Part shown: positions 43,034 through 52,900 of the stretch, piece after piece | How positions within the stretch are numbered: position 1 is the stretch's first letter | Layout of the letters: every line of letters begins with the position of its first letter | Source of the DNA: Variovorax sp. CF079 | GTDB taxonomy: Bacteria; Pseudomonadota; Gammaproteobacteria; Burkholderiales; Burkholderiaceae_C | Length of the DNA stretch: 64,000 nucleotides | NCBI RefSeq assembly: GCF_900101545.1 | Contig: NZ_FMZU01000031.1 | Span: 1-64,000, forward strand | Reading direction: 5' to 3' | The notes under the pieces: model-generated | Told to the model about the DNA's origin: nothing | Seen by the model: the letters and a program-made list of their open reading frames with translations, nothing else | Databases searched by the model: none | Position numbers and translations under genes: made by a program

Positions 43034-44371
43034 ATGAAGCATTCCAAGCTTTCTTCGGCCGCTGCGCTGCTGGCCGCCGTCATGCTGCTCGCGGCTTGCG
43101 GGGAAACGGCCAAGCTGCCGCCCGAAGCCGGCATCGGCCCCACGCCGCAACTGCCCGCGCCCAACAAGACGCTGATCCCGACCGTCAACATCGCCCCGGC
43201 CACCGGCTGGACCGACACCGCCGGCCCGAGTGTGCCCAGCGGCTTCACCGTGACGGCGCTGGCCCGCGGGCTGGACCATCCGCGCTGGGTCTACCCGCTG
43301 CCCAACGGCGACGTGCTGGTGGTCGAGAGCAACAAGCCGCCGAAGCCGGAAGGCGCGAACGGCGGCGGCCTGATGGACATGATCAGGGTCGCGGTGATGG
43401 GTCAGATCATGAAGCGCGCCGGTGCCCAAGTGCCGAGCGCCAACCGCATCACCCTGCTGCGCGATGCCGACGGCGACGGCGCGGCGGAGGTGCGCCAGGT
43501 GTTCATGCAGAACCTGGTGTCTCCTTTCGGGGTCGCGCTGGTCGGCAACGAGCTCTTAATCGCCAACGCCGACGCGCTGGTCAAGGTGCCCTACACCGAG
43601 GGTCAGACCTCGATCACGGCCGCCCCGACCAAGGTGACCGATCTGCCGGCCGGCATCAACCACCACTGGACCAAGAACGTGATCGCCAACCGCGAGGGCA
43701 CCAAGCTCTACGTAACGGTCGGCTCCAACAGCAACATCGGCGAGAACAGCCTGGCGGCCGAAGAGGGCCGGGCCGCGATCTGGGAGGTCGACGTGAAGAG
43801 CGGCGAGAAGCGGTTGTTCGCCACGGGTCTGCGCAATCCCAACGGCATGGCCTGGGAACCGGAGACCAATGTGCTGTGGACGGTGGTGAACGAGCGCGAC
43901 GAGATCGGCAGCGACCTGGTGCCCGACTACCTGACCTCGGTGAAGGATGGCGCCTTCTACGGCTGGCCCTGGAGTTATTACGGCCGCCATGTCGATGTGC
44001 GGGTGACGCCGCCCCGGCCCGAGATGGTGGCCAAGGCCGTGGTGCCCGACTATGCGCTGGGCTCGCACGTCGCAGCGCTGGGCTTGGCCTTCTCCAACCC
44101 GCGTGACATGCCGCCCGAGTTCGCCAACGGCGTGTTCGTCGGCGAGCACGGCTCGTGGAACCGCAGGCCGCTGTCGGGCTACAAGGTGGTGTTCGTGCCC
44201 TTCAGCGGCGGCCGGCCCAGTGGGCCGCCGGTCGATTTCGTCACCGGCTTCCTGAGCGCCGACGAGAAGGCGCAGGGCCGTCCGGTCGGCGTGGCGCTCG
44301 ACAAGAGCGGCGCGCTGCTGGTGGCCGACGATGTGGGCAACGCCGTCTGGCGCGTCGCGCGAGCGAAGTAG
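43034..44371 (+). CDS. Lipoprotein with PQQ-type sugar dehydrogenase/sorbosone dehydrogenase beta-propeller
   Basis: 445 residues. The lipobox LLAACG places the lipidated cysteine at 22. The mature part resembles soluble glucose/L-sorbosone dehydrogenases: LARGLDHPRWVYPLPNGDVLVVE, LRDADGDGAAEV, VSPFGVALVGNELLIAN, GLRNPNGMAWEPE and VFVGEHGSWNRRPLSGYKV. These proteins oxidise aldoses or related sugars at the outer periplasm, with PQQ in characterised members; dependence on PQQ here is unproven. GAAGGA precedes the ATG. Confidence 0.85.
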   Translation: MKHSKLSSAAALLAAVMLLAACGETAKLPPEAGIGPTPQLPAPNKTLIPTVNIAPATGWTDTAGPSVPSGFTVTALARGLDHPRWVYPLPNGDVLVVESNKPPKPEGANGGGLMDMIRVAVMGQIMKRAGAQVPSANRITLLRDADGDGAAEVRQVFMQNLVSPFGVALVGNELLIANADALVKVPYTEGQTSITAAPTKVTDLPAGINHHWTKNVIANREGTKLYVTVGSNSNIGENSLAAEEGRAAIWEVDVKSGEKRLFATGLRNPNGMAWEPETNVLWTVVNERDEIGSDLVPDYLTSVKDGAFYGWPWSYYGRHVDVRVTPPRPEMVAKAVVPDYALGSHVAALGLAFSNPRDMPPEFANGVFVGEHGSWNRRPLSGYKVVFVPFSGGRPSGPPVDFVTGFLSADEKAQGRPVGVALDKSGALLVADDVGNAVWRVARAK

Positions 44372-44377
44372 CTGCCT

Positions 44378-45388
44378 CTAGAAGCCCTGCAGCACCACCT
44401 TGCCCTGCGCCTTGCCGCTCTCGATCAGCGCATGGGCGCGGCGCAGGTTCGCCGCATTGATCGTGCCGAAGCTTTCGTTGGCCGTGGTGCGGATGCGGCC
44501 CGCATCGACCAGCGCGGCGACTTCGGCCAGCAGCTCGCCCTGGCGCGCGACGTCGGGGGTCTCGAACTTCGAGCGCGTGAACATCGACTCCCAGTGCAGC
44601 GAGATCGCCTTGCCCTTGAGCGGCATGGCATCGAACACCGCCATGTCGTCGATCACCGCGAGCTGGCCCTGGGGCTTCAGGCTTTCGACGATCTGCGCGT
44701 AGTGCTGCCCGGTCTGCGTCAGGCTGGCGACCATGTCGACTTCGCCGATGCCGTCAGCCTTGAGTTCGCCGGCGAGCGGCTTCGAGTGGTCGATCACCGC
44801 GTGTGCGCCCAGCGCCAGGCACCAGGCGCGCGTTTCGGCGCGCGAGGCGGTCGCGATGATGCGCAGCTGCGTGAGCTGGCGCGCCAGCTGGATGAGGATC
44901 GAGCCGACGCCGCCGGCGCCGCCGACGATCAGGAGCGTCTGCCCGGCGCCGCCGCTCTTCGGCACCCGGAGCCGGTCGAACAGCAGCTCGTAGGCGGTGA
45001 TCGTGGTCAGCGGCAGGGCTGCGGCCTGCGCGTCGTCCAGGCTCTTCGGCGCGAGCGCGGCGATGCGTTCGTCCACCACATGCAGTTCGCTGTTGGTGCC
45101 GGGCCGGGTGATCGAGCCTGCGTAGTACACGCGGTCGCCCGGCTTGAAGCCTTGGACCGCCGCACCGACGGCCTCGACCGTGCCGGCCGCGTCCCAGCCC
45201 AGCACCTTCGTCTCGGCCGCCCCCGGCCGCGCGCCCTTGCGCACCTTGGTGTCGACCGGGTTCACGGAAATCGCCTTCACCCGCACCAGCAGGTCGCGCG
45301 CGCCGGGCGTGGGCTCGGGCAGGCTGAGGTCCTCGAGCGAGGCGGGATCGTCGATGGGAAGGGATTGGCGGTAGCCGACGGCTTTCAT
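44378..45388 (-). CDS. Zinc-binding alcohol dehydrogenase family/quinone oxidoreductase-like protein
   Basis: 336 residues of the MDR superfamily. The catalytic domain begins MKAVGYRQSLPIDDPASLEDL and includes VKAISVNPVDTKVRKG and VLGWDAAGTVEAVG. The NAD(P)-binding Rossmann motif is LLIVGGAGGVGSILIQLARQL at about 155-175. The cysteine ligands of true zinc enzymes are absent, so it is more likely an NADPH-dependent enone or quinone reductase. It is divergent from a LysR gene, which probably controls it. Confidence 0.87.
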   Translation of the reverse strand: MKAVGYRQSLPIDDPASLEDLSLPEPTPGARDLLVRVKAISVNPVDTKVRKGARPGAAETKVLGWDAAGTVEAVGAAVQGFKPGDRVYYAGSITRPGTNSELHVVDERIAALAPKSLDDAQAAALPLTTITAYELLFDRLRVPKSGGAGQTLLIVGGAGGVGSILIQLARQLTQLRIIATASRAETRAWCLALGAHAVIDHSKPLAGELKADGIGEVDMVASLTQTGQHYAQIVESLKPQGQLAVIDDMAVFDAMPLKGKAISLHWESMFTRSKFETPDVARQGELLAEVAALVDAGRIRTTANESFGTINAANLRRAHALIESGKAQGKVVLQGF

Positions 45389-45479
45389 GGTGTGTCCTTG
45401 GAGGAATGGAATCGATGCGGTCGAATGTAGGCATCGCGGCCGGCTTTGATAAGCTGCCCGCAAAGCGCATCAGTTTCAA

Positions 45480-46388
45480 ATGAAAATTGAAAATATCGCG
45501 GACCTCCACGTGCTGGTGCACACGGCGCGCGGCGGCACCCTCACGGCGGCGGCGCGCGCGCTGGGCATCACGCCCGCGGCGGCCAGTGCGACCTTGAAGC
45601 GGCTCGAGGCACAGCTCGGCGCACGCCTGTTCGAGCGCTCGACCCGCGCGATGCGGCTCACGCCGCAAGGCCAGACGCTGCTCGACTACGCCAGCCGCGC
45701 CTTCGAGCTGCTGGCCGAAGGCGAGTCGCTGGTGGCGGCCGATCGCGGCGCGCTGGTCGGCACGGTGCGCGTCGCCGCGCCTTCGGACCTCACGCGCAGT
45801 GCGCTTTTGCCCTGGTTCGACGACTTCCTCGATGCGCACCCGGGCCTGCAGCTCGCGCTCTCGGTCGGCGACCGGCCGCTCGACGTCACGCGCGACGAGG
45901 TCGACGTGGCGCTGCGCTACGGCGCGCTGGCGGATTCGCGGCTGGTTGCGCGCAAGCTGGCTGATTCGCGTCCAGTGCCGTGCGCTTCGCCCGCCTACCT
46001 TCGCCGGCACCCAGCGCCGCAGGTGCCGCAGGACCTGCTGCAGCACAACTGCCTGACCTTCCATCGCAGCGGCCGGCGCCAGCGTGTCTGGCGCTTTGCG
46101 CGCAACGGCCAGTGGACCGAGGTGCGCGTCGACGGCGACCGCATCGTCGACGACGCCTCGCTCGCGCGCCAGTGGGCGCTCGCGGGCCGCGGCATCACGC
46201 TCAAGTCGGCGCTCGACGTGCAGCAGGACGAGGCCTCGGGTGCGCTGGTGCGGCTTCTGCCCGACTGGGACACCGAGCCCTATCCGCTGCACGCCCTGCT
46301 GCCCAGCGGCCGCTTCGTGCCGGCGCGGGTGCGTTCGCTCATCGATTTCCTGGCGGCCAAGTTCGCGGCGCTGCCCTCGCGCCACTAA
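45480..46388 (+). CDS. LysR-family transcriptional regulator
   Basis: 302 residues. Helix-turn-helix at about 16-46 (GGTLTAAARALGITPAAASATLKRLE), effector domain from about 90 to the end. It is divergent from the MDR oxidoreductase with 91 bases between start codons. TTTCAA and TTGAAA form an inverted repeat (45474-45492) over the ATG, which may be an autoregulatory site. Confidence 0.88.
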   Translation: MKIENIADLHVLVHTARGGTLTAAARALGITPAAASATLKRLEAQLGARLFERSTRAMRLTPQGQTLLDYASRAFELLAEGESLVAADRGALVGTVRVAAPSDLTRSALLPWFDDFLDAHPGLQLALSVGDRPLDVTRDEVDVALRYGALADSRLVARKLADSRPVPCASPAYLRRHPAPQVPQDLLQHNCLTFHRSGRRQRVWRFARNGQWTEVRVDGDRIVDDASLARQWALAGRGITLKSALDVQQDEASGALVRLLPDWDTEPYPLHALLPSGRFVPARVRSLIDFLAAKFAALPSRH

Positions 46389-46411
46389 GCTCGCACCACT
46401 AAGATTGCCTC

Positions 46412-47230
46412 ATGACTGCCCTTGCCAGCCGCTTCTGGTCCCAACTCACGACACGCGATTTCGCCGCGCTCGATCCGGCCGCGACCGTCGCGGTGCTGCC
46501 CCTGGGCGCGACCGAGCAGCACGGCCCGCATCTGCCGCTGGGCGTGGACTCGACCCTGGTCGACGGCATCGTCGCCGCCGCGCTGCCGCTGCTGCCGGCC
46601 GAGCTGCCGGTGCTGTTCCTGCCGACCCAGCAGATCGGCCTGAGCCCCGAGCACGCGCGCTTTGCGGGCACGCTCACCCTGTCGGCTGAGACGCTGATCC
46701 GGCTCTGGAACGAGATCGGCGCCGGCGTCGCGCGTGCGGGCGTCAGGAAGCTGGTGCTTTTCAATGCGCACGGCGGACACACCGGCGCGATGGACATCGT
46801 CGCGCGCGAGCTGCGTGCGGCGCACGGTCTCATCGTCTACAGCGCGAGCTGGTTCAACCTGCCGCTGGGCGATGCGGGCGCGCAGTTCAGCGCCGACGAA
46901 CACCGTTTCGGCGTGCACGCCGGCGAGATCGAGACCTCGATGATGCTGGCCCTGGCGCCGGGCCAGGTGGCGATGCAGGCGGCGCGCGATTTCGGCTCCA
47001 GCTCGCGCCAGCGCGCGGCCGATTACCCGGTGCTCGGCAACGGCAGGAGCGCCAGGCTGGGCTGGGCCATGGAGGACTACAACCCCGCAGGTGCCGCCGG
47101 CAACGCCGCCGCGGCGACCGCAGAGAAAGGCCGCGCGGTGATCGACGCCGCGGCGCGCCAGCTCGCGGCACTGCTGGCCGAGGCGTCGCGCCTGCCGCTG
47201 TCGACCGCGCACACCGGGCCGTTGGGCTGA
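46412..47230 (+). CDS. Creatininase-family amidohydrolase
   Basis: 272 residues. Metal-binding elements of the creatininase fold are visible: PLGATEQHGPHLPLGVDS (Glu, His, Asp), LFNAHGGHTGAMD and the final HAGEIETSMML with the conserved Glu. Members hydrolyse creatinine, mycofactocin precursors or formamidopyrimidine intermediates; the substrate here is unknown. It follows the LysR gene by 23 bases in the same direction. Confidence 0.87.
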   Translation: MTALASRFWSQLTTRDFAALDPAATVAVLPLGATEQHGPHLPLGVDSTLVDGIVAAALPLLPAELPVLFLPTQQIGLSPEHARFAGTLTLSAETLIRLWNEIGAGVARAGVRKLVLFNAHGGHTGAMDIVARELRAAHGLIVYSASWFNLPLGDAGAQFSADEHRFGVHAGEIETSMMLALAPGQVAMQAARDFGSSSRQRAADYPVLGNGRSARLGWAMEDYNPAGAAGNAAAATAEKGRAVIDAAARQLAALLAEASRLPLSTAHTGPLG

Positions 47231-47236
47231 ACAGCC

Positions 47237-47866
47237 TCAGCCGGCCACCGCCGGCCCGCCCGGCGCGGCTTCCTTGATCTTGATCGTGCCGTCGGGCCGC
47301 TCGCAGGTGCCGATGAGCAAGCCGCTGGCGACCGCATGCGCGCGCAGCGCATCTACCACTTCGTCGCGCCCCGGGCTGGCCGAGAACGCGGGTGTGCTGT
47401 CGAGCGCGAAGAGCTGGAAGGCATAGCGGTGCACGCCGTGTCCCGGCGGCGGATCGGGCGGCAGCCAGGCGGCCTGGAGGTAGGAATTGCGGCCGGTGTG
47501 AACGCCGGTTCCCTCGTTGCCGGCACTGGCGATCGCGGCCTCGGGCAGGTTGCCGTCCTCCGCCGGAAGGCCGACCACGATCGCATGCACCAGCGGATGG
47601 GGCGTCGGCGAATCGGCATCCTCGACCAGCAGCACCAGCGAAGCGGCGCCGGCCGGCACGCCGGTCCATTGCAGGGGCGGCGACAGGCCTTCGCCGTCGG
47701 CCGTGTAGCGCGGCGGCAGCGGCGCATGGTCGACGAAGGCCAGGCTGGCGACCGAGATCGAGGCCATGCCCTGGCGCAGCCCCAGGGTGTTGAAGGCGAT
47801 CTCGTCGAGGCCGGCGCGCACGCCGTGCAGGGCGTGGCCGATGGCTTCGGGAAGTTTTTCGAGCAT
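47237..47866 (-). CDS. YbhB/YbcL family (PEBP-like) protein
   Basis: 209 residues, no signal peptide. The phosphatidylethanolamine-binding-protein fold is shown by PPRYTADGEGLSPPLQWTGVPAGA, LLVEDADSPTPHPLVHAIV and GVHRYAFQLFALD. Bacterial members are of uncertain function; some bind small phospho-ligands. The N-terminal 35 residues are longer than in E. coli YbhB. It converges with the creatininase-like gene. Confidence 0.87.
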   Translation of the reverse strand: MLEKLPEAIGHALHGVRAGLDEIAFNTLGLRQGMASISVASLAFVDHAPLPPRYTADGEGLSPPLQWTGVPAGAASLVLLVEDADSPTPHPLVHAIVVGLPAEDGNLPEAAIASAGNEGTGVHTGRNSYLQAAWLPPDPPPGHGVHRYAFQLFALDSTPAFSASPGRDEVVDALRAHAVASGLLIGTCERPDGTIKIKEAAPGGPAVAG

Positions 47867-47981
47867 CCCGCCTGTATAGCTCGCGGGCGGCAGCAGGCGT
47901 GTAGGCAGGCTCCGCTATCATGAAACGGCGCTGCGCTGCCGCGGTCGCCTCTTCCCTCCCATTCCAATACCAAGGAAGCGT

Positions 47982-48227
47982 ATGAGCATCGTCTGGACCA
48001 TCCTGATCGGTTTCGTCGCGGGCCTCGTGGCGCGCGCCATCAAGCCCGGCGACGACTCGGCCGGCTTCATCGTGACCACCCTGATCGGCATCGCCGGCTC
48101 GCTGATCGCGACCTACCTCGGGCAGGCGATGGGCTGGTACACCGCGGGCCAGGGGGCCGGCTTCATCGCCTCGGTGGTCGGCGCGATCGTGCTGCTCTTC
48201 ATCTGGGGCCTCGTCAAACGCAAGTGA
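47982..48227 (+). CDS. GlsB/YeaQ/YmgE family stress-response membrane protein
   Basis: 81 residues, three hydrophobic segments. Family motifs are LIGFVAGLVARAIKPGDD, GFIVTTLIGIAGSLIATYLG and a final GAIVLLFIWGLVKRK. These transglycosylase-associated small proteins are induced by acid or membrane stress in several bacteria; the molecular role is unclear. AAGGAAGC precedes the ATG. Confidence 0.9.
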   Translation: MSIVWTILIGFVAGLVARAIKPGDDSAGFIVTTLIGIAGSLIATYLGQAMGWYTAGQGAGFIASVVGAIVLLFIWGLVKRK

Positions 48228-48242
48228 GCGTGCCGGGCAGCG

Positions 48243-48575
48243 ATGGCCCGCAAATCCAGGGCGCACCACCATGTCTACGTCGTCGAACTCGACGACCGGG
48301 TCTGGAACATCGCCCGCTTCCGGCGCGCCAACCCCGACTATCGGCTCGGCCAGCCCTTCGTCTACGTCGGCATGACGGGGCTGGATCCCGACGTACGCTT
48401 CGACAAGCACAAGGCTGGCATCCAGGCCAACGCCTTCGTGCGTGACTATGGGCTCAGGCTGTTGCCGGCCCTTTATGCGGTCTACAACCCGATGCCCTAC
48501 GAGGCCGCGCGCGAGATGGAGGTCGAACTCGGCATCGCGTTACGCGAAGCCGGCTATGGCGTCTGGCAAGCTTGA
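48243..48575 (+). CDS. GIY-YIG-like small protein
   Basis: 110 residues. HHVYVVELDD followed by PFVYVGMTGLDPDVRFDKHKAG fits the GIY-YIG nuclease pattern, with VYV for GIY, YVG for YIG, an Arg in VRFDKHK and a late Glu-rich helix (AREMEVELGIALREAGYGVW). Such stand-alone domains may be nucleases of unknown target. The similarity is by motif only. It starts 15 bases after the stress-membrane gene and may be co-transcribed. Confidence 0.65.
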   Translation: MARKSRAHHHVYVVELDDRVWNIARFRRANPDYRLGQPFVYVGMTGLDPDVRFDKHKAGIQANAFVRDYGLRLLPALYAVYNPMPYEAAREMEVELGIALREAGYGVWQA

Positions 48576-48583
48576 AATAAGCT

Positions 48584-48683
48584 CTCCCCCAGGCTTCGCG
48601 CACTTTGTGTCGCTACGCCAACCCCCTCACCGGGGGCAACACCAGCGGGCCGGCAAAGCCGGCTCCGCGGTGTTCCTGGAAGG
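48584..48683 (+). repeat. REP-like intergenic hairpin element
   Basis: About 100 bases with two nested foldbacks. CCCCC (48622-48626) pairs with GGGGG (48632-48636). A larger hairpin runs 48639-48673: ACACC with GGTGT, GCGG with CCGC and GCCGGC-AAA-GCCGGC at the tip. The sequence style (CCAGGCTTCGCGCACTT, then GCCGGCAAAGCCGGC) resembles dispersed intergenic repeats I associate with Comamonadaceae genomes. It lies between the GIY-YIG-like gene and cutA and may also limit read-through. Confidence 0.6.
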
Positions 48684-48723
48684 GAGCTCGGGAACGCTTT
48701 GACGTGCAACGACAGGAGGCGCT

Positions 48724-49056
48724 ATGGACGGTACGGCCTGCATCGTGATGACCACCGCCAGCACCGAGGACGAGGCGGAAGCGCTCGCCGCCGCGATCGT
48801 CGAGGCGGGCCTCGCGGCCTGCGTGCAGGTGCAGCGCGTGCGCAGCTTCTATGTCTGGCAGGGCACGCTGCACCGCGAGCCCGAATGGCTGCTTTTCATC
48901 AAGACCCTCGCCGCGCGCTATGTGGTGCTGGAAGCCTTCATCCGGGAACGCCACAGCTACGAAATGCCGGAGATCGTGCAGCTGCCGATCACGGCCGGGT
49001 CCGCGGACTACCTGCGCTGGCTCGCTGACGGCAGCGCGGGCGTCGCTCAGGCGTAG
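48724..49056 (+). CDS. cutA: Divalent-cation tolerance protein CutA
   Basis: 110 residues. CutA1 forms a stable trimer and is linked to copper or other cation tolerance. Family features are VMTTASTEDEAEALAAAIVEAGLAACVQV, the SFYVWQG strand with the Trp, EWLLFIKT and HSYEMPEIVQLPI. AGGAGG precedes the ATG. Its end overlaps the convergent phosphatase gene by 10 bases. Confidence 0.92.
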   Translation: MDGTACIVMTTASTEDEAEALAAAIVEAGLAACVQVQRVRSFYVWQGTLHREPEWLLFIKTLAARYVVLEAFIRERHSYEMPEIVQLPITAGSADYLRWLADGSAGVAQA

Positions 49057-49721
49057 GTCACCCAGTCCGCCCAGGCCGGGCCGTCGAGGTGCGGCAGCGT
49101 GTTGTAGGTCACCAGCATGTGGCGCTTGGGCGTGAAGGCGAATTCGGTGACGGCGGTGTTGCGGATGCGCAGGTTCAGCTCGATGGTGGTCTCGGGGCTG
49201 GTGCCCAGCACGTGGCCGACCGCGGTGCTGATCGGGCCGCCGCTCGACACCACGAGGACCCGGGCGCCGTGGTGCTTGCCGCGCACGTGGTCCAGCGCGC
49301 CCGTCACCCCGGCCAGGAAATCGACGTAGCTCGGCATCCCGGCCGGTGCCGTCCGGCCCTGCATCCAGGCACCCAGCCCGTCGCGCAGCAGCCGGAAGTG
49401 GTGGCGGTACTTCTCGGGTGAATCGGGCTTCTCGAGCTTCTCGGGATGGATGGTCGCAATGACCGCTTCGGCGTCGTACTCGTCGAGTCCCGGCCAGGGC
49501 AGCACGTCGTCGCGCGCGAGGCCCAATCCTTCGGCGATGCCTTCCCAGGTCTGGCGATGGCGTTTCAGGGTGCCGGTGATGACGGCATCGAACTGCATGC
49601 CGCGTTCGCGCCAGTACTCGCCCAGGCGCCGCGACTGCCGGTGGCCCAGTTCGCTCAGCTGGTCGTAGTCGGCCGCGCCGAAGCTGGCTTGTCCGTGGCG
49701 TACGAGATAGAGGGTTCCCAT
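49047..49721 (-). CDS. Histidine phosphatase family protein with altered second-histidine motif
   Basis: 224 residues. The N-terminal LVRHGQAS carries the nucleophilic His9. The usual second motif SHGG near the end is replaced by VVSSGGPISTAVG, so the expected His is absent. Some related proteins share the SSGG form, so activity may be retained or changed. It resembles phosphoglycerate mutase-like phosphatases. The substrate is unknown. Confidence 0.83.
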   Translation of the reverse strand: MGTLYLVRHGQASFGAADYDQLSELGHRQSRRLGEYWRERGMQFDAVITGTLKRHRQTWEGIAEGLGLARDDVLPWPGLDEYDAEAVIATIHPEKLEKPDSPEKYRHHFRLLRDGLGAWMQGRTAPAGMPSYVDFLAGVTGALDHVRGKHHGARVLVVSSGGPISTAVGHVLGTSPETTIELNLRIRNTAVTEFAFTPKRHMLVTYNTLPHLDGPAWADWVTYA

Positions 49722-49840
49722 GCGCGGAATTCTGCCGGCGCGCGCCGGAAAAGCGGGTCACTGCTGCGACCTTTCTGCGCTGGACGGGTGGGGTGATGGG
49801 TGCTGAAGTGTGAACTTTTTCATACAAATCATGTAATGAG

Positions 49841-49872
49841 TTGAATCACAAAGTTCTCATTCTGTAAGAATG
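49841..49872 (+). promoter_or_regulatory. Candidate regulatory site upstream of the autotransporter
   Basis: The region is AT-rich, with TTGAAT at 49841 as a possible -35 box and a perfect 15-base inverted repeat CATTCT-GTA-AGAATG at 49858-49872. The -10 box is poor. It could be an operator, about 75 bases before the start codon. Confidence 0.35.
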
Positions 49873-49945
49873 CAAACTTTCGTTAACACCGATCGAGAGC
49901 CGCCGGTCCAGGGACGCCGCTTTCATAACAAGAGGACAGCAGAGC

Positions 49946-52900
49946 ATGAACAAGTCATATCGGAGCGTCTGGAATCCCGCACTCGGGGCATGGGTCGCGG
50001 TGTCGGAGATCACGGCCGCACGCGGCAAGCGCTCCGGCGGCCTGGGCAGCTTGCTGGTCGCGGCGGGCCTGAGCGTCCTGGCGGCATCCGGCGCCGCGCA
50101 GACCGTCGACTACAACGACGGCGACAACCTGGCGGCTGCGATCGACACGACGCTGTCGGACGTGACCCTCAACAGCCTCGGTGCGGGCACGGCCACGCAG
50201 AGCGGTGTCGTCAGCGGTACCAACGGCATCGTCAAGACCGGCGCCGGCATCATCGTCCTGGGCGCTTCCAACACGTACCAGGGCACCACGACGATCAATG
50301 CGGGCGCCTTGCAGGTGAATTCCGATGCCAACCTCGGCACCGGCGGAGCCATCGCTTTCGGTGGCGGCACGCTGCGCCTGGGCGCCGACAACTTCTCGAG
50401 CGGCCGCGCGATCGTGCTCGGCGCCGCCGGCGGCACCGTCGATGTGGCCGGCACCCAAACCAATACGCTGAGCGGCCAGATCACGGGCAGCGGCGTGCTC
50501 ACGCTGCGCAACACCGGCACCAATGCGCTAGGCAGCGAGACCCAGCGCCTGAGCATCGACAACGCCGCGAACAACTACACGGGCGGAACCGTCCTGCAGG
50601 GCAACGGGACGGCCGGCCGCCTCAATGTCTGGACGCACACGACGGGCTCCTTCGGCAGCGGCCCGATCGCCATCCTCGAGAACGCCGAGTTGCGCTTCCA
50701 GGACGCCACCGCGAGCGCCGGCAACCTTGCCATCACGGTGCCGGTCGGCGTCAACACCAACGTCAACGGCAGCAACAGCGGCCTCCAGTTCCAGAACGGC
50801 GCGAACGCCGGCACGGCGACGATCACCAACAACGGTGCAGGCACCTATGTGCTGTTCGGCGGCGGAGGAGCCAGCGCGCAGCAGGCGACCCTCAACAACA
50901 ACGGCGGCCGGCTGATCTTCCAGGAGAACAGCAACGGCGGCACCGCGACCCTCAACAACGGCGGCACGCTCCAGATGGCGAACACGGCGGACCTGAGCGG
51001 TGCCACCGTCGTCAATACCGGCCAGGTCTACGTCAACGACATCAGCGCGCCGGCGGCGGCGATAGGTTCCCTGTCGGGCTCGGGCAGTGTCGTACTCGGC
51101 ACCGCCACGCTGCAAGTGGGGGCGCTGAACAAGAACGACACCATCAGCGGGGTGATCTCGAACACGGGCCCGGGCTCGCAGGACAAGAACGGGTCGCTCT
51201 ACATCAATCCCGTGATGCTCGGCAACGGCGCCGTGGTCAAGGTCGGCGCCGGCACCCTGACGCTGACGGGCGACAACACCTACACCGGCGGCACCACCAT
51301 CAGCGGCGGTGCCCTGCAGCTGGGGGCGGGCACCGCCAGCGGCAGCGTGCAAGGCAACATCGCCATCGGCAGCGGCGCTTCGCTGATCGTCAACCGCTCG
51401 GACAACATCACGCTGACCAACGCGCTCAGCGGCAATGGCTCGCTGGCGCAGAGCGGCCCCGGCACCACGACCATCGGCACGGCCAACACCTACAGCGGCG
51501 GCACCACGCTCAATGCCGGCGGGCTCACCATCACGGCCGTTGGCGCGCTGGGCACTGGCGCCGTGACGATCAACGGCGGCACTTTCGGCACGCAGGTCCA
51601 GCTGGACAACGCGGTCGTCGTGAACAACAGCTTCAATGTCGCGCCGGTCGCCTCCTCCACCTGGACCGGCCCGGTGACGCTGAATGCAGACGCCACGCTG
51701 ACCCACGTCGCGCCGCTGGGCTCAATCGTGTTCGCGGGCAGCATCGGCGGTGCGCACGGCATCACGCTCGACGGGGTCGGCGGCGGCTGGAGCGGCTACG
51801 CGTACAACGCCGTCAATACCTACAGCGGCACGACCACGGTGCAGGGCAACGCCAACCTGCTGCTGGCAGCCGCGGGCACCGTGCCGGGCGACCTCGTCGT
51901 CAACGGCAACGGCAGCGTGCTCGTGAACGGCAACGGCCGCCTGGCGCCGACCGCGAACCTCACGGTCAATTCCACCGGCAATGTCGTCGCGGGGCAGCCC
52001 GTGTCCGGCGTCGAATTGCTCAACGCGACCCAGACCATCGCCCAGCTGAACGGCAGCGGCACGGTCGGGCTGAACGGCAGCGAGCTGACGGTCGGCGCCG
52101 GCAATTTCAGCGGCACGATGTCGAACGGCGTCTTCATGCCAGGGCCGCCCCCCGGCGCTGGTTCGCTGGTCAAGGCCGGCACCGGTACCCTGACGCTCTC
52201 AGGCGCCAACACCTACACCGGCAGCACCACCGTCAGCGGCGGCACCTTGCGTGCCGGCGCGACCAACACCCTGAGCGCCGTGTCGGCGCACAGCGTGGCA
52301 GCCGGCGCCACGCTCGACCTGGCGGGCTTCAGCCAGAGCATGGCCGCGCTCAACAACGATGGCACCGTCTCGCTGGTCGGCGCCACGCCCGGAACCACGC
52401 TGACGGTGAACGGCCCCTACGTCGGCAACAACGGCACCTTGCGCCTGGGCACCATGCTCGGCGCCAGCGGCCCGTCCGACCGGCTGGTGCTCGACGGCGC
52501 CACCGCCGTCGCCAGCGGCAGCACCACCTTGCAGATCACCAACCTCGGCGGCCTCGGCGGCCAGACCTTGGGCAGCGGCATCGAGGTGATCACCGCGCTG
52601 AACGGCGCCACCACCACGGCGCAGACGACCAAGAGCGCCTTTGCGCTCGGCGGAGCGGGCCACGTCGATGCCGGCGCCTTCGAGTACCGCCTGTACGCCG
52701 CCGATGCGAGCGGCGCCGGGGAGAACTGGTATCTGCGCTCGGAAGTGATTCCGCCGCCCCCGCCGCCCCCGCCACCGCCCCCGCCGCCTCCCGGCCCGCC
52801 GGCGCCTCCGGCTCCACCTGCGCCTCCGGCTCCGCCGGCTCCCCCGGCGCCACCCGCTCCGGCGCCCGCGCCGGTACCGGTCACGGCCTACCGCGCCGAG

